A DNA stretch of 64,000 bases from positions 558,001 through 622,000 of the forward strand of contig JAYKXP010000025.1 in assembly GCA_037176845.1 (NCBI GenBank), written 5' to 3'. The notes below the pieces were generated by a model. It saw only the letters and a program-made list of their open reading frames with translations, was not told where the DNA came from and searched no databases. Below, piece after piece: positions 13,113 through 24,957 of the stretch (position 1 is the first letter of the stretch; every line of letters starts with the position of its first letter). Source of the DNA: Paramarasmius palmivorus. Taxonomy: Eukaryota; Basidiomycota; Agaricomycetes; Agaricales; Marasmiaceae. A program made the position numbers and the translations under genes.

Positions 13113-14570
13113 CTACCCAGCATTACACCATACATTCCCCCACCTGTCTTGACTAATCCCAGCACTTCCCATGCCCTGCTGATCATCCTCTGACCCATCA
13201 ATGATCCCCACGCCATACGTCTGTGCCGCACCAAACTTTGCAATTGGGCACTTGAAGCCTAATGAAGCAGGGCACGCACGATCTGCTGCATTGCATGTTT
13301 CCAAGCATGGTAAAAGGACATTGTAGGTCTCGTTGAAAGGCGGAAATGCTGTATTCCGTGGTGGTGCGCTGGTTGGCACAGGGGTAAGTGCGGATACTGG
13401 TAAGGGTTTTTGATTGTCCGAGTCTGAACCATCTCGTTTGATGAGACGGGCGAAGAGACTACGGCTTTGAGTTCCTGGCGTGGATGATGAAGATTCTGAT
13501 GAAGTGGAAGTGGGTGAAGCTTCACCACATCGAGGGAATGAGATTGTGCATAGCCATTTCCTGTACTCGTTCTGACAGTCGGCACAAGTCTTCAGAGGAG
13601 AATACCAATCTCTCCCACATGCAAATGTGGTGAGGCTTATGGTAAAGTTCGTCAGATATTCGATGATAGGATCTTGGATGGTATCAGGAAGGTTCGTGTG
13701 GTCGTATGTGGAAGTAGGTGGATCGGGTTGAGGTAACGGGACGGCATATGAGATCCCAGGGCAGTATGGTAGGGATGAGACAAGAGGACAGGAGAATGAA
13801 GCCGACTTTGTGAGGAAGCGTATGGGCCCACTAATGTTCTTCCCGCCTTGAATGACATAGGCGGTGTAATTTGTCGACGGGGTAAGTCCACCGACAAGCC
13901 ACTGCATTCTCCATCCTTCTTTGGCATCTCTCAGCCACAAAGTCGAGTTGACTATCGTCCCAGACATGTTCAACGGTGACGACGAGGATGAGGTGACTAG
14001 GCACCCTGCGGTGCTCGTTTGCGAGTCCTGGATGACCAGGGTGAAGTTGGGTGTTGTAGCAGGCGGTGTAACGGATATTTCTGATTTGCTTGGAACGGAA
14101 AGGGTATAATTTGGATATTGAGGCTGGTTGATATCTGCCTGCTGAAACGGCGCCGAAAACAATATTGCCTGGTTTGCTGTCGTGTCTCCCAGCATGGGAA
14201 GAGACTGCGAATATTCGTGTAGAGGCCCGTTATTCGATGCACCAATCTCCATTTCCCCAATACCTTCCACCGTTAACGTTCCACCGTCTACAAACCGTCC
14301 TGAAAAGACGCCGATACCATCCTCAAGTTCTAGTTCCGATTGTTCTGAAGTAGAGTTCGATATGAAGAATTTCGAAGATGACAAACATGAAGCAATGGAT
14401 ATGGTGAGATTTTCTGAGCTCGGTAGCCTAAATTCGGTAGTAGAAGAAGAGAGATTCTGAGGTGTGAGAGATATGACCGAGTTCAATGGGATTTGGGTCT
14501 GTGCGAGAACCTGAGAAGGAAGCGAGATGATAAGGTATAATAGAAGGGCCTCGGGGAGCGTCTGCAACAT
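13113..14570 (-). CDS. MID1: Mid1-type stretch-activated calcium channel subunit
   Basis: A single exon of 485 codons. An N-terminal signal sequence (hydrophobic run about residues 7-23, cut near VLAQ) is followed by a serine/asparagine-rich extracellular region with many N-glycosylation sequons. The cysteine-rich C-terminal half carries the family pattern FACGRDWYSPLKTCADC, then EYRKWLC, then NETYNVLLPCLETCNAADRA, and ends GNVWCNAG. In yeast Mid1 pairs with Cch1 in the plasma membrane and mediates high-affinity calcium uptake. The ATG at 14570 is chosen because the signal peptide starts there. It is divergent from the GNAT gene at 15052, with about 480 bases between. It is intact and of usual length for basidiomycetes. 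Confidence 0.92.
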   Translation of the reverse strand: MLQTLPEALLLYLIISLPSQVLAQTQIPLNSVISLTPQNLSSSTTEFRLPSSENLTISIASCLSSSKFFISNSTSEQSELELEDGIGVFSGRFVDGGTLTVEGIGEMEIGASNNGPLHEYSQSLPMLGDTTANQAILFSAPFQQADINQPQYPNYTLSVPSKSEISVTPPATTPNFTLVIQDSQTSTAGCLVTSSSSSPLNMSGTIVNSTLWLRDAKEGWRMQWLVGGLTPSTNYTAYVIQGGKNISGPIRFLTKSASFSCPLVSSLPYCPGISYAVPLPQPDPPTSTYDHTNLPDTIQDPIIEYLTNFTISLTTFACGRDWYSPLKTCADCQNEYRKWLCTISFPRCGEASPTSTSSESSSSTPGTQSRSLFARLIKRDGSDSDNQKPLPVSALTPVPTSAPPRNTAFPPFNETYNVLLPCLETCNAADRACPASLGFKCPIAKFGAAQTYGVGIIDGSEDDQQGMGSAGISQDRWGNVWCNAG

Positions 14571-15051
14571 CGAGGCAGATATCTTCGGGGGTATAATGTA
14601 TCCCTGTTCGTGGTAAAGCCGTTGGTCGTCGCGGACGATGGCGGTGATGATGGTCGCTGGTAACCCAGTGTTGTGCCCAGCGCCAGTTGGGCGTCAACAC
14701 CTTTCGTCTGTCCATCATGGTCAGCTCCTCGCACTGCACAGAATATGCTGTAGCTTTATATTCCACCGACCGTTCATGGGAATATGTACGGGGAACATAT
14801 TTCTGGAGATCAGACTCTTAGGTATATGGAATCATGTTGCTGGACTGCGACGACTGCGAAAAAAAACGGCTGATACAGGCGTAAATACTCCAGTGATATG
14901 GTATTCGACCTTTCCAAACCACCCAAAGCGTTGGTCTGTATGTCAAGTCTTCAATATGAAGCCCCGGACATTTCTACGGTTCTATCGGGTTTTGCCGGTG
15001 ATACGGTATTTGTTTGATTTCGCTCGAGCTGCCTCTTCTCTATTCGCCATC
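14571..15051. other. Shared upstream region of MID1 and the GNAT gene
   Basis: An intergenic stretch between two divergent start codons. The open frame running through it is fortuitous and ends inside the first intron of the GNAT gene. It probably holds both promoters. Confidence 0.5.
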
Positions 15052-15711
15052 ATGAGCACCGAGGAGTTGATCTTTGACCTTGTCACGGCAGATGAGCTCG
15101 TAGAAGCCATTGCTATCGAGGAGGAAGGTAAACTCGATATTTCTATGATCGACTACAATTAGCGCACTCAGAAATTTTATGGACTTGATCCACAGGGTAC
15201 CCCGCAGACGAAGCTGCTTCTCTGTCCTCATTTCAGTGAGTATCGACTCGATTCCACTGATCGCCCATATATCTATCTGATCCATAAAAGATACCGTCAA
15301 TCACAAGCAGGAGAACTCTTCCTCGGCGTATTTCTCCCTGACAATACCCCTGCCAAATCGCGCCGTATCATCGGCTACATCTGTTCGACTCTTGCTAAAG
15401 GAGATACACTGACGCACGAATCGATGTCGAACCACACCCCAGGTGCTGCATCGGTGTGTATACACTCAGTGTGTGTATCTTCAAGCTACAGAAGACAAGG
15501 CATCGCACTGCGACTTCTGAAGGAATACTTAACTCGACTGCAGGACGCCAGACGCACCAATAAGGCGGTTTATGAACGCGTCTTGTTGATTGCCCACGAG
15601 CCGCTCATTCCGCTGTATCAAAAGGCCGGCTTTGAGCTGGTTGGAAAAAGCAGCGTTCACCATGGGTCTCTACCTTGGTTCGAGATGGTTTATCCCCTAT
15701 CTTCAGACTAG
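15052..15711 (+). CDS. AANAT-like GNAT N-acetyltransferase
   Basis: Three exons (15052-15127, 15196-15235, 15291-15711) give 178 aa. The join reads EEEGYPADEAAS and then FQYRQSQAGELFLG, which matches the arylalkylamine (serotonin) N-acetyltransferase group, to which yeast Paa1 belongs. The acetyl-CoA binding motif A is SVCVSSSYRRQGIALRLLKE, and the C-terminal part YQKAGFELVGKSSVHHGSLP is typical. These enzymes acetylate small amines or polyamines, so the substrate here is open. Earlier in-frame ATGs lie in unlikely sequence, so the start before STEELIFDL is preferred. Confidence 0.9.
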
Positions 15712-16124
15712 ACTACCTGGGAAAACCGAAACCGCAAAAGTGAGTCCAAGCTTCTGCCATTTGGCACTTTACATGTTTCTCATCGTGTCTTCAAGGAATG
15801 GCGTTATGACAATGTGAATCAGGACGGAGAGTCATTTAAAAATTGCATAACGTAGTCAAAAGCGATGACAGCATGCTTCAGAGGTGTAAATTCAAGGAAG
15901 TTGAAGTGGCGCTCATAGTGAGAGCTCTAGCAAACCTATATAACGAATGCGGCGGTGGACCATCACATGTTTCAACGCATTAAAATTGTTTCTCGTGAAG
16001 AGGCTGTTCAAAGCCATAAAAAACACGGAAGCGTATGTACGCCTTTCGAATTAGTCGAGTTTGGACCAATAAAACAAGAACAATAAATATCATAGACTAA
16101 CAGATCGTCAATAGCACTTAGGAA
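15712..16124. other. Intergenic region between convergent genes
   Basis: The 3' sides of the GNAT gene and the F-box-like gene meet here. Nothing coding is seen. Confidence 0.5.
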
Positions 16125-17407
16125 TCAGCGGCGCCTCGATCTCCGAGCCATAGTCAGGTCGCTATAACACCCATCGCCATTGGACCACGCAAACTTTGTC
16201 GGTTCTACTATAATCTCCAATCCTATATTCCTTCCATGCTTCATTACATCGTCACCGTACGAAGGCCTCCAACCCTTGACCTCATCACAGATCATCTTCC
16301 TTGTCAATGCGAAGTGCCTCAACTCTGGATTATCATTTGCACCTCCAACTACCCTCGTCCGTTGATTCGCCAGCCCTCGATGCGCACGACTTCGTGCTGG
16401 AGAGAGGTTCAGGAAGCGAAGATGGACTAGTGTCTGTGCTATATTGAGGTACCGAGTCTGCTCAAAACTCGAGTGGGTCAAATGAAGGAAAAGAGGAGAA
16501 TGAATAGCGCCCACCAATATCCCGGAAAGACCGGTGGAGTTAACATTGACATCGAGTGTATGTAGCTTGATACAACGAACATACGCATCTAGGTTGTCCA
16601 GTCCCAACGCCCATGGCCCTTCTTCAAGAGCGGTGATAGACAGCTCAAGAAGAGATTCAGCGTGTCGGGGTAAGACATCCTTGATAAATGCCACTGAGAG
16701 AGCCGCATCTTCTCTGTCCGTAACTTCAAATGAGGGACAACACCACATGCGAACCTCAGATTTAAGTTTCAGTATCTCGAGTCCGGTATAGGAAGACAGG
16801 TAAGTTAGACATTCCGTATTTATGTCGCCCGAGACGTCGACTGCTAAGAGCCGGACGTCAGCATTAGTGAGGGCACGCCAAAGAGAAGCCGACGAGAGAG
16901 AATGGGGTATCCTTGAGACCCTGACGATGTGTGTTGGTTAGTATTGGCAATGGCACCGAAATGAGCATAAGTTTGAACCCACGTTAATGATGTAAGGTTC
17001 TTCAACGATGAAATAGCAGTAGCTAGATGTTCATTATAAAGACTTTGGACTTTGGATGCCCAATGTTCGGATTCCTCCTCTGCTTGAGACTTGATTGTCC
17101 GGGGTCGACCAGAAACGAAGTGATGACGGGAGAACAGTTCATCTTCGGTGCGAACATTTAACACCTGAACGTGAGGTGCCACTGTGCTGGCTGGACGACT
17201 AATTGCTGCGAGGAGTTCAAAGCATCCTGGATCATAGCCGTAAGGTGTGGTCGTTTCGCACCTGATGGCAGAAAAGAGCAATGGAGCGACAAGAGAAGCG
17301 AATGAGTGATTCACAAGCCGAAGCGATTTTAGGTCGCCCTTCCCCTTGTGAACCACTTCAATGATGTATATGAGAATTTCTGGAGGCAGAATGTCGATTT
17401 TCGCCAT
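16125..17407 (-). CDS. F-box-like protein
   Basis: Two exons (17407-16983 and 16920-16125) give 406 aa. The N-terminus DILPPEILIYIIEVV plus LKSLRLVNHSFASLVAPLLF is a clear F-box-type domain, which in such proteins binds Skp1 and recruits targets to an SCF ubiquitin ligase. The remainder has leucine-rich, LRR-like spacing (HTLDVNVNSTGLSGI, YLNIAQTLVHLRFLNLSPAR), typical of the large basidiomycete F-box expansions. The intron donor is GTGGGT, which joins LTSLT to VSRIPHSLSS and opens the long second exon. The target is unknown. Confidence 0.8.
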
Positions 17408-19179
17408 TTACACTCTGGTCTTGAGTCCTGCAACCAGGAAGATGATAAATATAGAGAATTAGTGAGTCATGATGAGAGGAAAAGTCACCTAGGTATATCT
17501 GTGCAAGTCTTTCCGTGTGATGCGGTAAAATCCCTGTGTCGAAGGTGCTTTGTTGACGTGTGCTCTCCTGACCGGCTTGTAACAACATTCAGCCCATCTT
17601 CTGCATCAGTGACCGGATAGGATGAATATTTCAATCTCAGCCTTGTGATGAAAGACTCGGGTTGGAAGGTTCTTTGAAGCATCACTGTGCTCAGTTAGAG
17701 AATAAGACCGGAATCATGATATGAAACTTCAGTTTACCGGGAGCCAGCACGGCCTGAAAAGAATGGGGTATTTTGAAGTATAGGTGTTAGCGGTCGAAGA
17801 CATGGCGGTGAAGACTCATGAAGCAAATTGCCGCTCATGTCTCTTTCCCACTTACCGTCATGATCATGATATCTTCTCAGGGCACCGCTTCCTCAAGGCC
17901 TCATTCTGGTTCCTTCTTTCGTTCTGTGACCTCTTGATTGTGGGCAAGCATTTATCCTTATCACTTTCATGGATGACAGATGCAAGTTCAAGTGGATCAA
18001 GAAAAAAGCATGGCATTCCGTATTCGAACACCCAATAACTGGCATTGTATCCAAGCGAGAAGCACAGGGTTTCTCGCTAATGCACGCTCATTTGTGAGCC
18101 AGAGGGGCGTGCGCACTGACTGAGTTGATGCAGGAGAATCCGGGGTGGAGGAGCTACAGGGTACGACCTATGGTCTGTCCGTAAGATTCACGTTGCATAG
18201 AATGGTTCACGGTGAGTCACATGTAACTCAGGGCTGCAGCGCTGAATTCTGAGCCCCTAGCACTGACACGCAGCAGAATATCGCTTGAAGCAGAGGGGTT
18301 AGATATCGTTCATTTTAGCCCAATACGGACACACACATTCCCGAGCCATACAGGACCTGAATCTACACGAAAGATCTTGTACAAACGCCGTCTCTTGACA
18401 ACTTAGAACCCGATAGAGACCTGTTTGCATCACCCAAGGCTATGGCCCTTCAGTACTCCAGCGCTTCAGCCACCATCACGCACTCCCGATTTCGTCTCCA
18501 TTCTCCTTACGGGACGTCCTTTCGATCGGAAAGCTAGAGATCCCTTATCGGTCGACCTGAAACGCTTTGGCACCTAGCTTCGATGCTGGACTTGGAACTA
18601 TAATTCAGTGTCCACACCAAGTTCACACCGCGCTTGTACATATCACAATGATTCCCGTCACTCCCGTTTCTCCTTCACTATTTCTTCCGTTGGTTGCTAT
18701 TACGTCTTTCTTATCGAACGTTGGTGGCACTGGAAGTGCTCCCAGGTAGCCGCCACACCCGGCCTGGAAGGCGTCGTATTCTCTCGGGGAAACCGCAAGC
18801 GATTCGTTTTGTTACAGCCTCAGAGCCGAGATAGCTCAGTTCCCTGTGATTGTACAAATATTTTCTCAGGATTGACCTTACCGTCATCTTTACCGCTCGG
18901 AAGCTTGCTCTGCCTTTATACGTGAACGAAGTTGAGATCGGTTCGCAGTTGGTTTCATCTATATCTGGATAGTACAAGTTGAATGCATGCCCTTCGGTAT
19001 CCTGGTCATGCGTCTAGACAGTGTGGGTATGCTCAATAGAATATCGTAGTTAGTTAGCTAACAGACTTGAGACTGAGAATACAAGGGTTTTGAATTACCT
19101 GGGAATGACCTCAAGCGCGCTAGCGGCTATCATGTAGATGATACGACAATAGCCGCCCGTCGTGTTGTTTCTCACCACC
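17408..19179. other. Long stretch without a supported gene
   Basis: About 1.8 kb. Open frames at 17784-18038 and 18608-18925 (+) lack domains and splice context. It includes the promoter side of the SRPBCC gene, and may hold remnants or an untranslated transcript. Confidence 0.45.
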
Positions 19180-19847
19180 ATGTCCAGCTCGAACTGGGGA
19201 GGCAATACACCTCCAGAAGCATCAAGTGCAGTATTCGTTGTTGCAGATTCCATCAAGATTGATGCACCTATCGATAAAGTATGGGAAATTCTCTTGGATT
19301 TCAAGTCCTACAATGAGTGGTGCGTCCGAGTCTTCATACTGTTCAACCTCAAATTTCACGATGAACGATCACAGGAATCCTTTTGTGTACGCATAATTCT
19401 AGTCTCAAATTTATGAACATTAAGAACTGTCTCAATCCCAGACGGAAACAGATACTCGTAGATCCCAAAACTCGACAACCTCTTCCCAATCAAACTCTCA
19501 CTGTTGGGAACCATGTATACATGTACCCTGTGCACCTACCACCCTCTCTCGATGCATCGGAACTCTGGCCTTGGCAGCGAACCAACTCCACAAGCGTTGT
19601 TATAACCTACCTCGATCCTGCCAACCACCGTGTTGCATGGCGAACGACTGGGATGCCTTCGTTCTTGTTGGATGCTGAAAGATGGCAAATTGTGAGCGTC
19701 GAAGCGGACGGAAAGGTTAGATATGAGAGTTATGAGGCTTTCAGAGGTGTACTGGCATATGTCGTGAAGTTGTTTGTTGGGGCGCATCTGAAGACGGCTG
19801 TCAAGGCAATGGCGGAGGGTATCAAGACGAGGGCAGAGGCGGCTTAA
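19180..19847 (+). CDS. SRPBCC-fold (polyketide cyclase/START-like) protein
   Basis: Three exons (19180-19319, 19375-19386, 19442-19847) give 185 aa. Exon 2 has only 12 bases; it joins FKSYNEW to NPFV and then RKQILVDP, restoring the W-N-P-F core seen in SRPBCC proteins. The N-terminal DSIKIDAPIDKVWEILLDF is the usual first helix-strand of this fold, which forms a hydrophobic ligand cavity. The middle has WRTTGMPSFLLDAERW, and the C-terminal helix is KLFVGAHLKTAVKAMAEG. The ligand and role are unknown. The ATG at 19180 has a favourable CCACCATG context. It is intact. Confidence 0.82.
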
Positions 19848-20595
19848 ATGAAATAGGTGTGTTGCCCCAATTGACGATACTAGTGCTCTTCCACTTAGTT
19901 TTTCTCCCAGGAATCACAGAGGTGCCTTTACTTTCCAAAGGCATAGAACATTCAGCGCCAAATTTCCTCAGAAGTACAATACGCTCCGAAAATGCTACTA
20001 GTACTTCCCTTTCCTTACTTAGGACTCAACGATCCTATCCCGCGTTTAGCAGTATTCTGAGACGAACTTGGCATTGGAGGCATTGGCTGTGGCTAATGTG
20101 CCTTCCTTCACCTTTTTGAAATTTCCTCGTACGATCGCTTTTCGAGCAGTGATCGTCAACATTTGAAAATGAGAAGTTAAACGCCGAGCTTTGGTCCTCG
20201 AGCAGCATGTTTTGGTAAGTAGCGAAGCAATACCGCCACTGATTTCATTAGACGAGGACACCATAGTCCATGGATGTCTACATATAGTCAACAGAATAAC
20301 TACAAACTCTAGCAAGCTCCGCGCGCTAACTCCTGTCAAACCCAAGTCCCGACAATAGCATTGGAGCCGCAAGTGACAAAATGACGAAAAAATGTTCTAG
20401 ACAGAGTGGGGATGTAACGCGTGTAGTCCACGGTTGGGCTGGACGCGCTGAGGACGACTCCTCTTCTTCATTGACATTCATCTCGGTGTAGGGCTGCGTG
20501 CGACATGGCACGACTTTTGCGTGTTGGTGTGTGGGGATATGTGTGGTGACCTAACGTCCGGTACCGACAACCCGTAGCTCGCATAGGAGGGACAT
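19848..20595. other. Intergenic region
   Basis: No supported gene. Small open frames on both strands lack domain or splice signals. Confidence 0.45.
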
Positions 20596-21177
20596 CTACT
20601 CCTCTGGTATAGATACTAGATCCGGAAGATGTGTCTGCCTGGGGGTGGCTGTGGAAAGTGAAGGCGTGGAATAGAGCACGTAAGGCTCATTAATCGGTGG
20701 CTGGGTTCGGGTCATCGCGGAGGGTTGGACGATAAGCGGCGTGGAATAGACAATGTATGGTTCTTCATCTTCTGGTATGGGCGTGATGTGCGCTGCGGGG
20801 TGATAATGAAGAGGCTTCCGCGACGGTGAATGAGCCTGACCGACACCAAGAGGCTGAATTTGGTTGGAAGAGATGAGGCTAAACCTGTTCCTGCGATGTC
20901 CCCGAGATTTCGCAGCAGCGGTAGTAGTGGGGGGCATGATGGACGTGGTAGCCACGGATGCCTGCTCCTTAACCCAGCTCTCTACCCGCTGATCGCCTCG
21001 CCTCTGGTTGTGCGCCAGAAAGTCGACGCGTGCACGCCTCTGCGACACAGTCTCGACAAATGCGGTTTGTCTAGTAGAAGTAGCGTATGAATCACGAAGC
21101 ATTTCGTAGGATGCAAGTGATGAATAAGGGAACCCATTTATAACGTTCTGGGTGGCCAAAGCGGACAAAGAAACCAT
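20596..21177 (-). CDS. Hypothetical protein with repeated YxxYSTP motif
   Basis: A single-exon frame of 193 codons starting at an ATG. No known domain. The C-terminal half carries two similar motifs, EEPYIVYSTPLIVQP and NEPYVLYSTPSLSTA, about 35 residues apart, within a proline/serine/threonine-rich disordered region. A basic patch (KSRGHRRNRF) lies in the middle. The short tyrosine motifs could be docking or phosphorylation sites, but that is inference. Confidence 0.55.
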   Translation of the reverse strand: MVSLSALATQNVINGFPYSSLASYEMLRDSYATSTRQTAFVETVSQRRARVDFLAHNQRRGDQRVESWVKEQASVATTSIMPPTTTAAAKSRGHRRNRFSLISSNQIQPLGVGQAHSPSRKPLHYHPAAHITPIPEDEEPYIVYSTPLIVQPSAMTRTQPPINEPYVLYSTPSLSTATPRQTHLPDLVSIPEE

Positions 21178-21409
21178 TACTGCGGTTGTTGTTTTCTGGG
21201 CGAATAAGGTTGCCTGATAACAAAAGGGCCTTTGTGAAAGTCGGCGGTGGCGGTGTGATTTGCAATGGAAAACTGGGGAACAAGAAGATATGGAAACGAG
21301 GTTTCTTTTTATACACCGCGAAGTCGCATTGACGTGGCCCCATTTTAGAGTCGGAGCTGCGGCTCAGATTTGAGTCGGTGTCGTACGTTGACAGAAAATA
21401 AAATAGAGA

Positions 21410-21715
21410 ATGACTCAGCTTCGGCTGAAAATGGAAGATTTGATTGCCGAGCAAGTCAAAGCCCCTTTGTCAGAACGTCCTTCCTCCGTGCTCTTAGGGC
21501 GCTTCAGTCAGCTCATATCCAGAGATACGGCTAGCTTCCGCTCGGAAGGTAGTTGTTCTCGAAGTCAATGTAATGATAATTTGCCATCTGCCGGAAGGAA
21601 GTATGGGAGAATGGAGACCTCACCTCCACTTACATTTCATTCTGACCATTTTACGTGGAAAACACGCGTCCCGCCCATCCTTGACACGAGTCCTCAACGT
21701 GTCTGCCGTCGGTAA
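21410..21715 (+). CDS. Weak open frame, hypothetical
   Basis: 101 codons from an ATG with ordinary composition, no domain and no recognised partner exon. It could be spurious. Confidence 0.2.
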   Translation: MTQLRLKMEDLIAEQVKAPLSERPSSVLLGRFSQLISRDTASFRSEGSCSRSQCNDNLPSAGRKYGRMETSPPLTFHSDHFTWKTRVPPILDTSPQRVCRR

Positions 21716-21949
21716 GGGCATTGTTGCATATTGGCGGGCAATTCGCGGGGATCTAAATTGGAGGATCATAATCAAATTGTCGAAGTTCGCCGTGTCATGA
21801 CTAGAGGAATCATCATCGATATAAGTAGAAGAAGGCAATATTTCATCATGAGTCATATCAACTTCAAGGCTCGAATCATTCGTGGGGGCCGCGTGTGCTT
21901 ATGTAGAGCTGACATGTCATTAATCAGCCCATCAAGCCAAATCGCTTCG

Positions 21950-23125
21950 TCAGATAATAAGTACCTCAGGATGCAAGGGTGTCCATACGTATGTAGTGGG
22001 ATCAGAGTGTAAACTGTTGCAGTATTCCACTCGAGGCGTTGATGGTGTATACCGTACCGTCACAGAGTTCAATGGGAAATGTGCACACTTCACCCATCGA
22101 AAGCTCCGAGTAACGATCTGGGAGTTACGGTCAACTCGGACTGATTTCAAGTAAACAGACTATTGGCACTGACTGTAGTATACCATAGATTCCAGCTGTA
22201 TGATGGAACCAATAACCTTGGCCTACAAACGAGGTTATGCCCGTGTCCGAGGCCGAAGTACTCAAGCTATATTCTTCGTGATCAAGCCGTCTAAATGTAA
22301 TGATGAAACGAGTGAGGCTGTATTTTTCGACTCGAGCCTGAAAGGGCAGTAATCCTGTCACTTGTTAGCAAGTAGATTGTAGGTGTTAGATCAGAAACGC
22401 ACGATGCCTCTGATTTGCCTGCGCCTGTGTGCTCAGTGAGTCCTAAGAACAGGTTGGAAAGTTCCCTAAGTCTCTGGGGTTTTGAGATCTTTTGTAGAAT
22501 ATGTAACACATTTCGATGTTGGTCGAAAAGCCAGGGGATTACAGCATATCGAAAATGGAAGTCGTCCGACGGTGGCACCAAACGAGGTAGCTTGAACTGG
22601 GAAACTTGACTCGGTACCGAGGAGCTTCAATAGCTCGGACGATGCAGCTCTAGGTGGCGAACGACATAATCAAAAAGACATGCACCATGACGTCGAATCC
22701 CGCCGGATCCGTAGTCAAGATCATCTGGATCCTATCCGTCAAAAGAGGAATCACTACAAAAAAGGAAGTAATCTTACCGCTTGCCAAACCATTTGTGTTT
22801 AGGTCTCGGGGCGCTCTTGATTTAGGTTGCCATTGGGCCAAGCCGGCGCACGCAGTCTACAAGCTACCACTCGTTGCTCGAACCCGAGGGTGAATGTGTC
22901 GGCTCTCTTTCACCGCTTGGCATCGGCGACAGCGAGGATGCGGACTGAGATCCCATCTGAACGATATCTTTGATAGTCGGTGTCGTTCCTGGACCTGAGT
23001 TTCTAATTCCGCGATCCACCGTACTACTTCATGTGACAACCAAGTTGGTTTTCCTTCTATACAGTAGACCCTGAAACTGCTATTCAATGAAATCGTAATT
23101 GATTTCACAGGCCAAGGGCGCACCT
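21950..23125 (-). pseudogene. Cluster of exon-like fragments, probably a decayed gene
   Basis: Minus-strand segments with coding character: PTWLSHEVVRWIAELETQVQ and FRWDLSPHPRCRRC near 23060-22910, DDFHFRYAVIPWLFDQHRNV near 22570-22510 running to a GTGCGT donor, and VEKYSLTRFIITFRRLDHEE near 22340-22280. They lie just downstream of the intact F-box gene and in the same orientation, and the style suggests a second F-box-type gene. Frames do not join at clean splice sites. Confidence 0.35.
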
Positions 23126-23355
23126 CTCGGGAGCATGTGAATCACACAGCTCTACTTGTACTGTTCTGGATGACATTAAATTGTACACCAGTTCGGGTAG
23201 ATCGCGAGTAGATCAAAGGCTGGTATGTTCGGGATGTGGCACATTGAAGATTGCTGAGCTCAAAGAGATTTCCTATAGGTCGCCTGTTGAATGTAGATCA
23301 CCGAGAAAGGTTTAGTGACTGACAAGACTTACCAGTCGTCCCATATATCTATTGC

Positions 23356-24957
23356 TCAGGCCATCCCATATCGAAGAACCACAAGCGTCTCGTCGCACAG
23401 CAGCACCAATGCAACGCCTAGACCCTCGTCGAATACTAAATTTGCTACGTCGTGCAAATCTAGTCCATCAGGTTTTTGAAGCCTATGATGAGAGAGGCGT
23501 CCCTCCTGAAATCGTCCAAGCATCAATTCTCGGACCTTCCTCCTCTTCCTTCCGGACGACGACGTATAAAGCAACGAGGACACCGAGGACAATGACCGCG
23601 GCCCGTCGCAAGCGTCCGGACGTTCAACGTTAAAGGGAACAGTGTCTGAAACCTGGTACTGCTGCTGAGCATCAGGCAGCGTCCATCTACGATATCGGAA
23701 TAATGCGTCGTCGCCAGAGACTGCATCATTGGAGATTAGAGTAGCCTGAAGGTCCGAAAGGATAGAATTGTCAAAGTGAGCGCGGGTAGTGGTGTTAGCA
23801 AAGAGGCTCAAGTAACTTGGGTCTGCTTCCGTTTCGTATCGGTGATAGTAAGGGTTTGAGGCGCAAGTGTAATTGGCTTCGATCTCAGTAGGGTTACCTG
23901 GATATGGCAAGAAGGAGAAGGGAATAGTCCATATGCAGGTGAAATCATTGTCTTCTCTGATGATGAATAATTCCCGGTCTTTGAGCGTAAGTATGTAGTC
24001 GTTTACATCCATCTGGAGAGAGAGAAATCGTAAGTGGGGCTAGAAAATGAGAGACAGAGGGAACCATACGCCTATTGCCATATCGGTAATTATGGTTGTA
24101 GTCGTTCCTGTGTGCAACTCGTGTGCTACGACTTTGAGTTTACCAGGATTACCATGGTTCATGGGGATAGTGTATGCGACGATCTCTGCGTCTGTGCAAA
24201 TAGCGTAAAGAGGGAGACCCGCCATGGGATCCATACGGACTTTTGGTATACGACTGAAAGTCATTTTTGCACTCCATATGTCCTGGTCTGTCACGGAATA
24301 CTCGACGGTCCAGACATATAGGGAGGGACTAGGATTGTGGGTCAGCAGCTGCTAGAGGTGAAGCTAAAGTCCTTACTTTTCGTCCATGATATTGGTGGCG
24401 ATCTGTACTACTACCGTAGACTTGCGATATTGATGCATGGGAGCGGAGACTTCGTGCAAATGACCCGTGAAATCGGTCGAGCAAAGTGTTTGGCCTCGTA
24501 GGTAGTCAAAACAGCTGAGTCGTTCGATATTCTTGAGACCAAGTAATATGAGAGGCGTGCCAGGAATTATGGTGAGGTTATGATGATTTCTAATCTGTCC
24601 AGCTAGATCGTGCTGAATCACAGGTTGCTTCAACACCGGCTGCTCTTTGTCGAGGTTGTTCTGGAGCACTACCATGTGAAGGGCAATTTTCCAGACAGTG
24701 CTGATAGATAAGAGACGGATGTTCTCGTACGGGGGAAGAGGAAGCATCCGCCGAGTACTCGTTAGGACATTTGCCCAGTATGCCGCCTGCGCTTGAGAGA
24801 GGTCCCGGATGAACCGACAGGTCTGTGCAGAGGGCGGTTAACTTCAGCGGTGGATTCGCATGTTATTACTTACTATACTTAGAGAGTATGCATCTAGAAG
24901 GTCCAAACGAGATGCCACTTCCAGAAAAATGTCGCTGGGCAGACCGAGTAAAGACAT
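23356..24957 (-). CDS. F-box protein
   Basis: Four exons (24957-24874, 24822-24377, 24328-24070, 24012-23356) splice to 481 aa in one frame. The N-terminus MSLLGLPSDIFLEVASRLD, then LLDAYSLSITCRFIRDL, is an F-box. The rest alternates strands with phrases such as DYILTLKDRELFIIRED and ends LVFDEGLGVALVLLCDETLV, suggesting a C-terminal beta-rich, propeller-like region as in many agaricomycete F-box proteins. It presumably acts as a substrate adaptor of an SCF ubiquitin ligase, target unknown. The last exon carries a basic patch, GRKRRKVRE, possibly nuclear. It is intact. Confidence 0.78.

Noticed and set aside
14638..15162. 174-codon frame extending upstream of the GNAT start
   Set aside because: The upstream part has no similarity to the family and ends inside intron 1; the AANAT-like protein starts at 15052.
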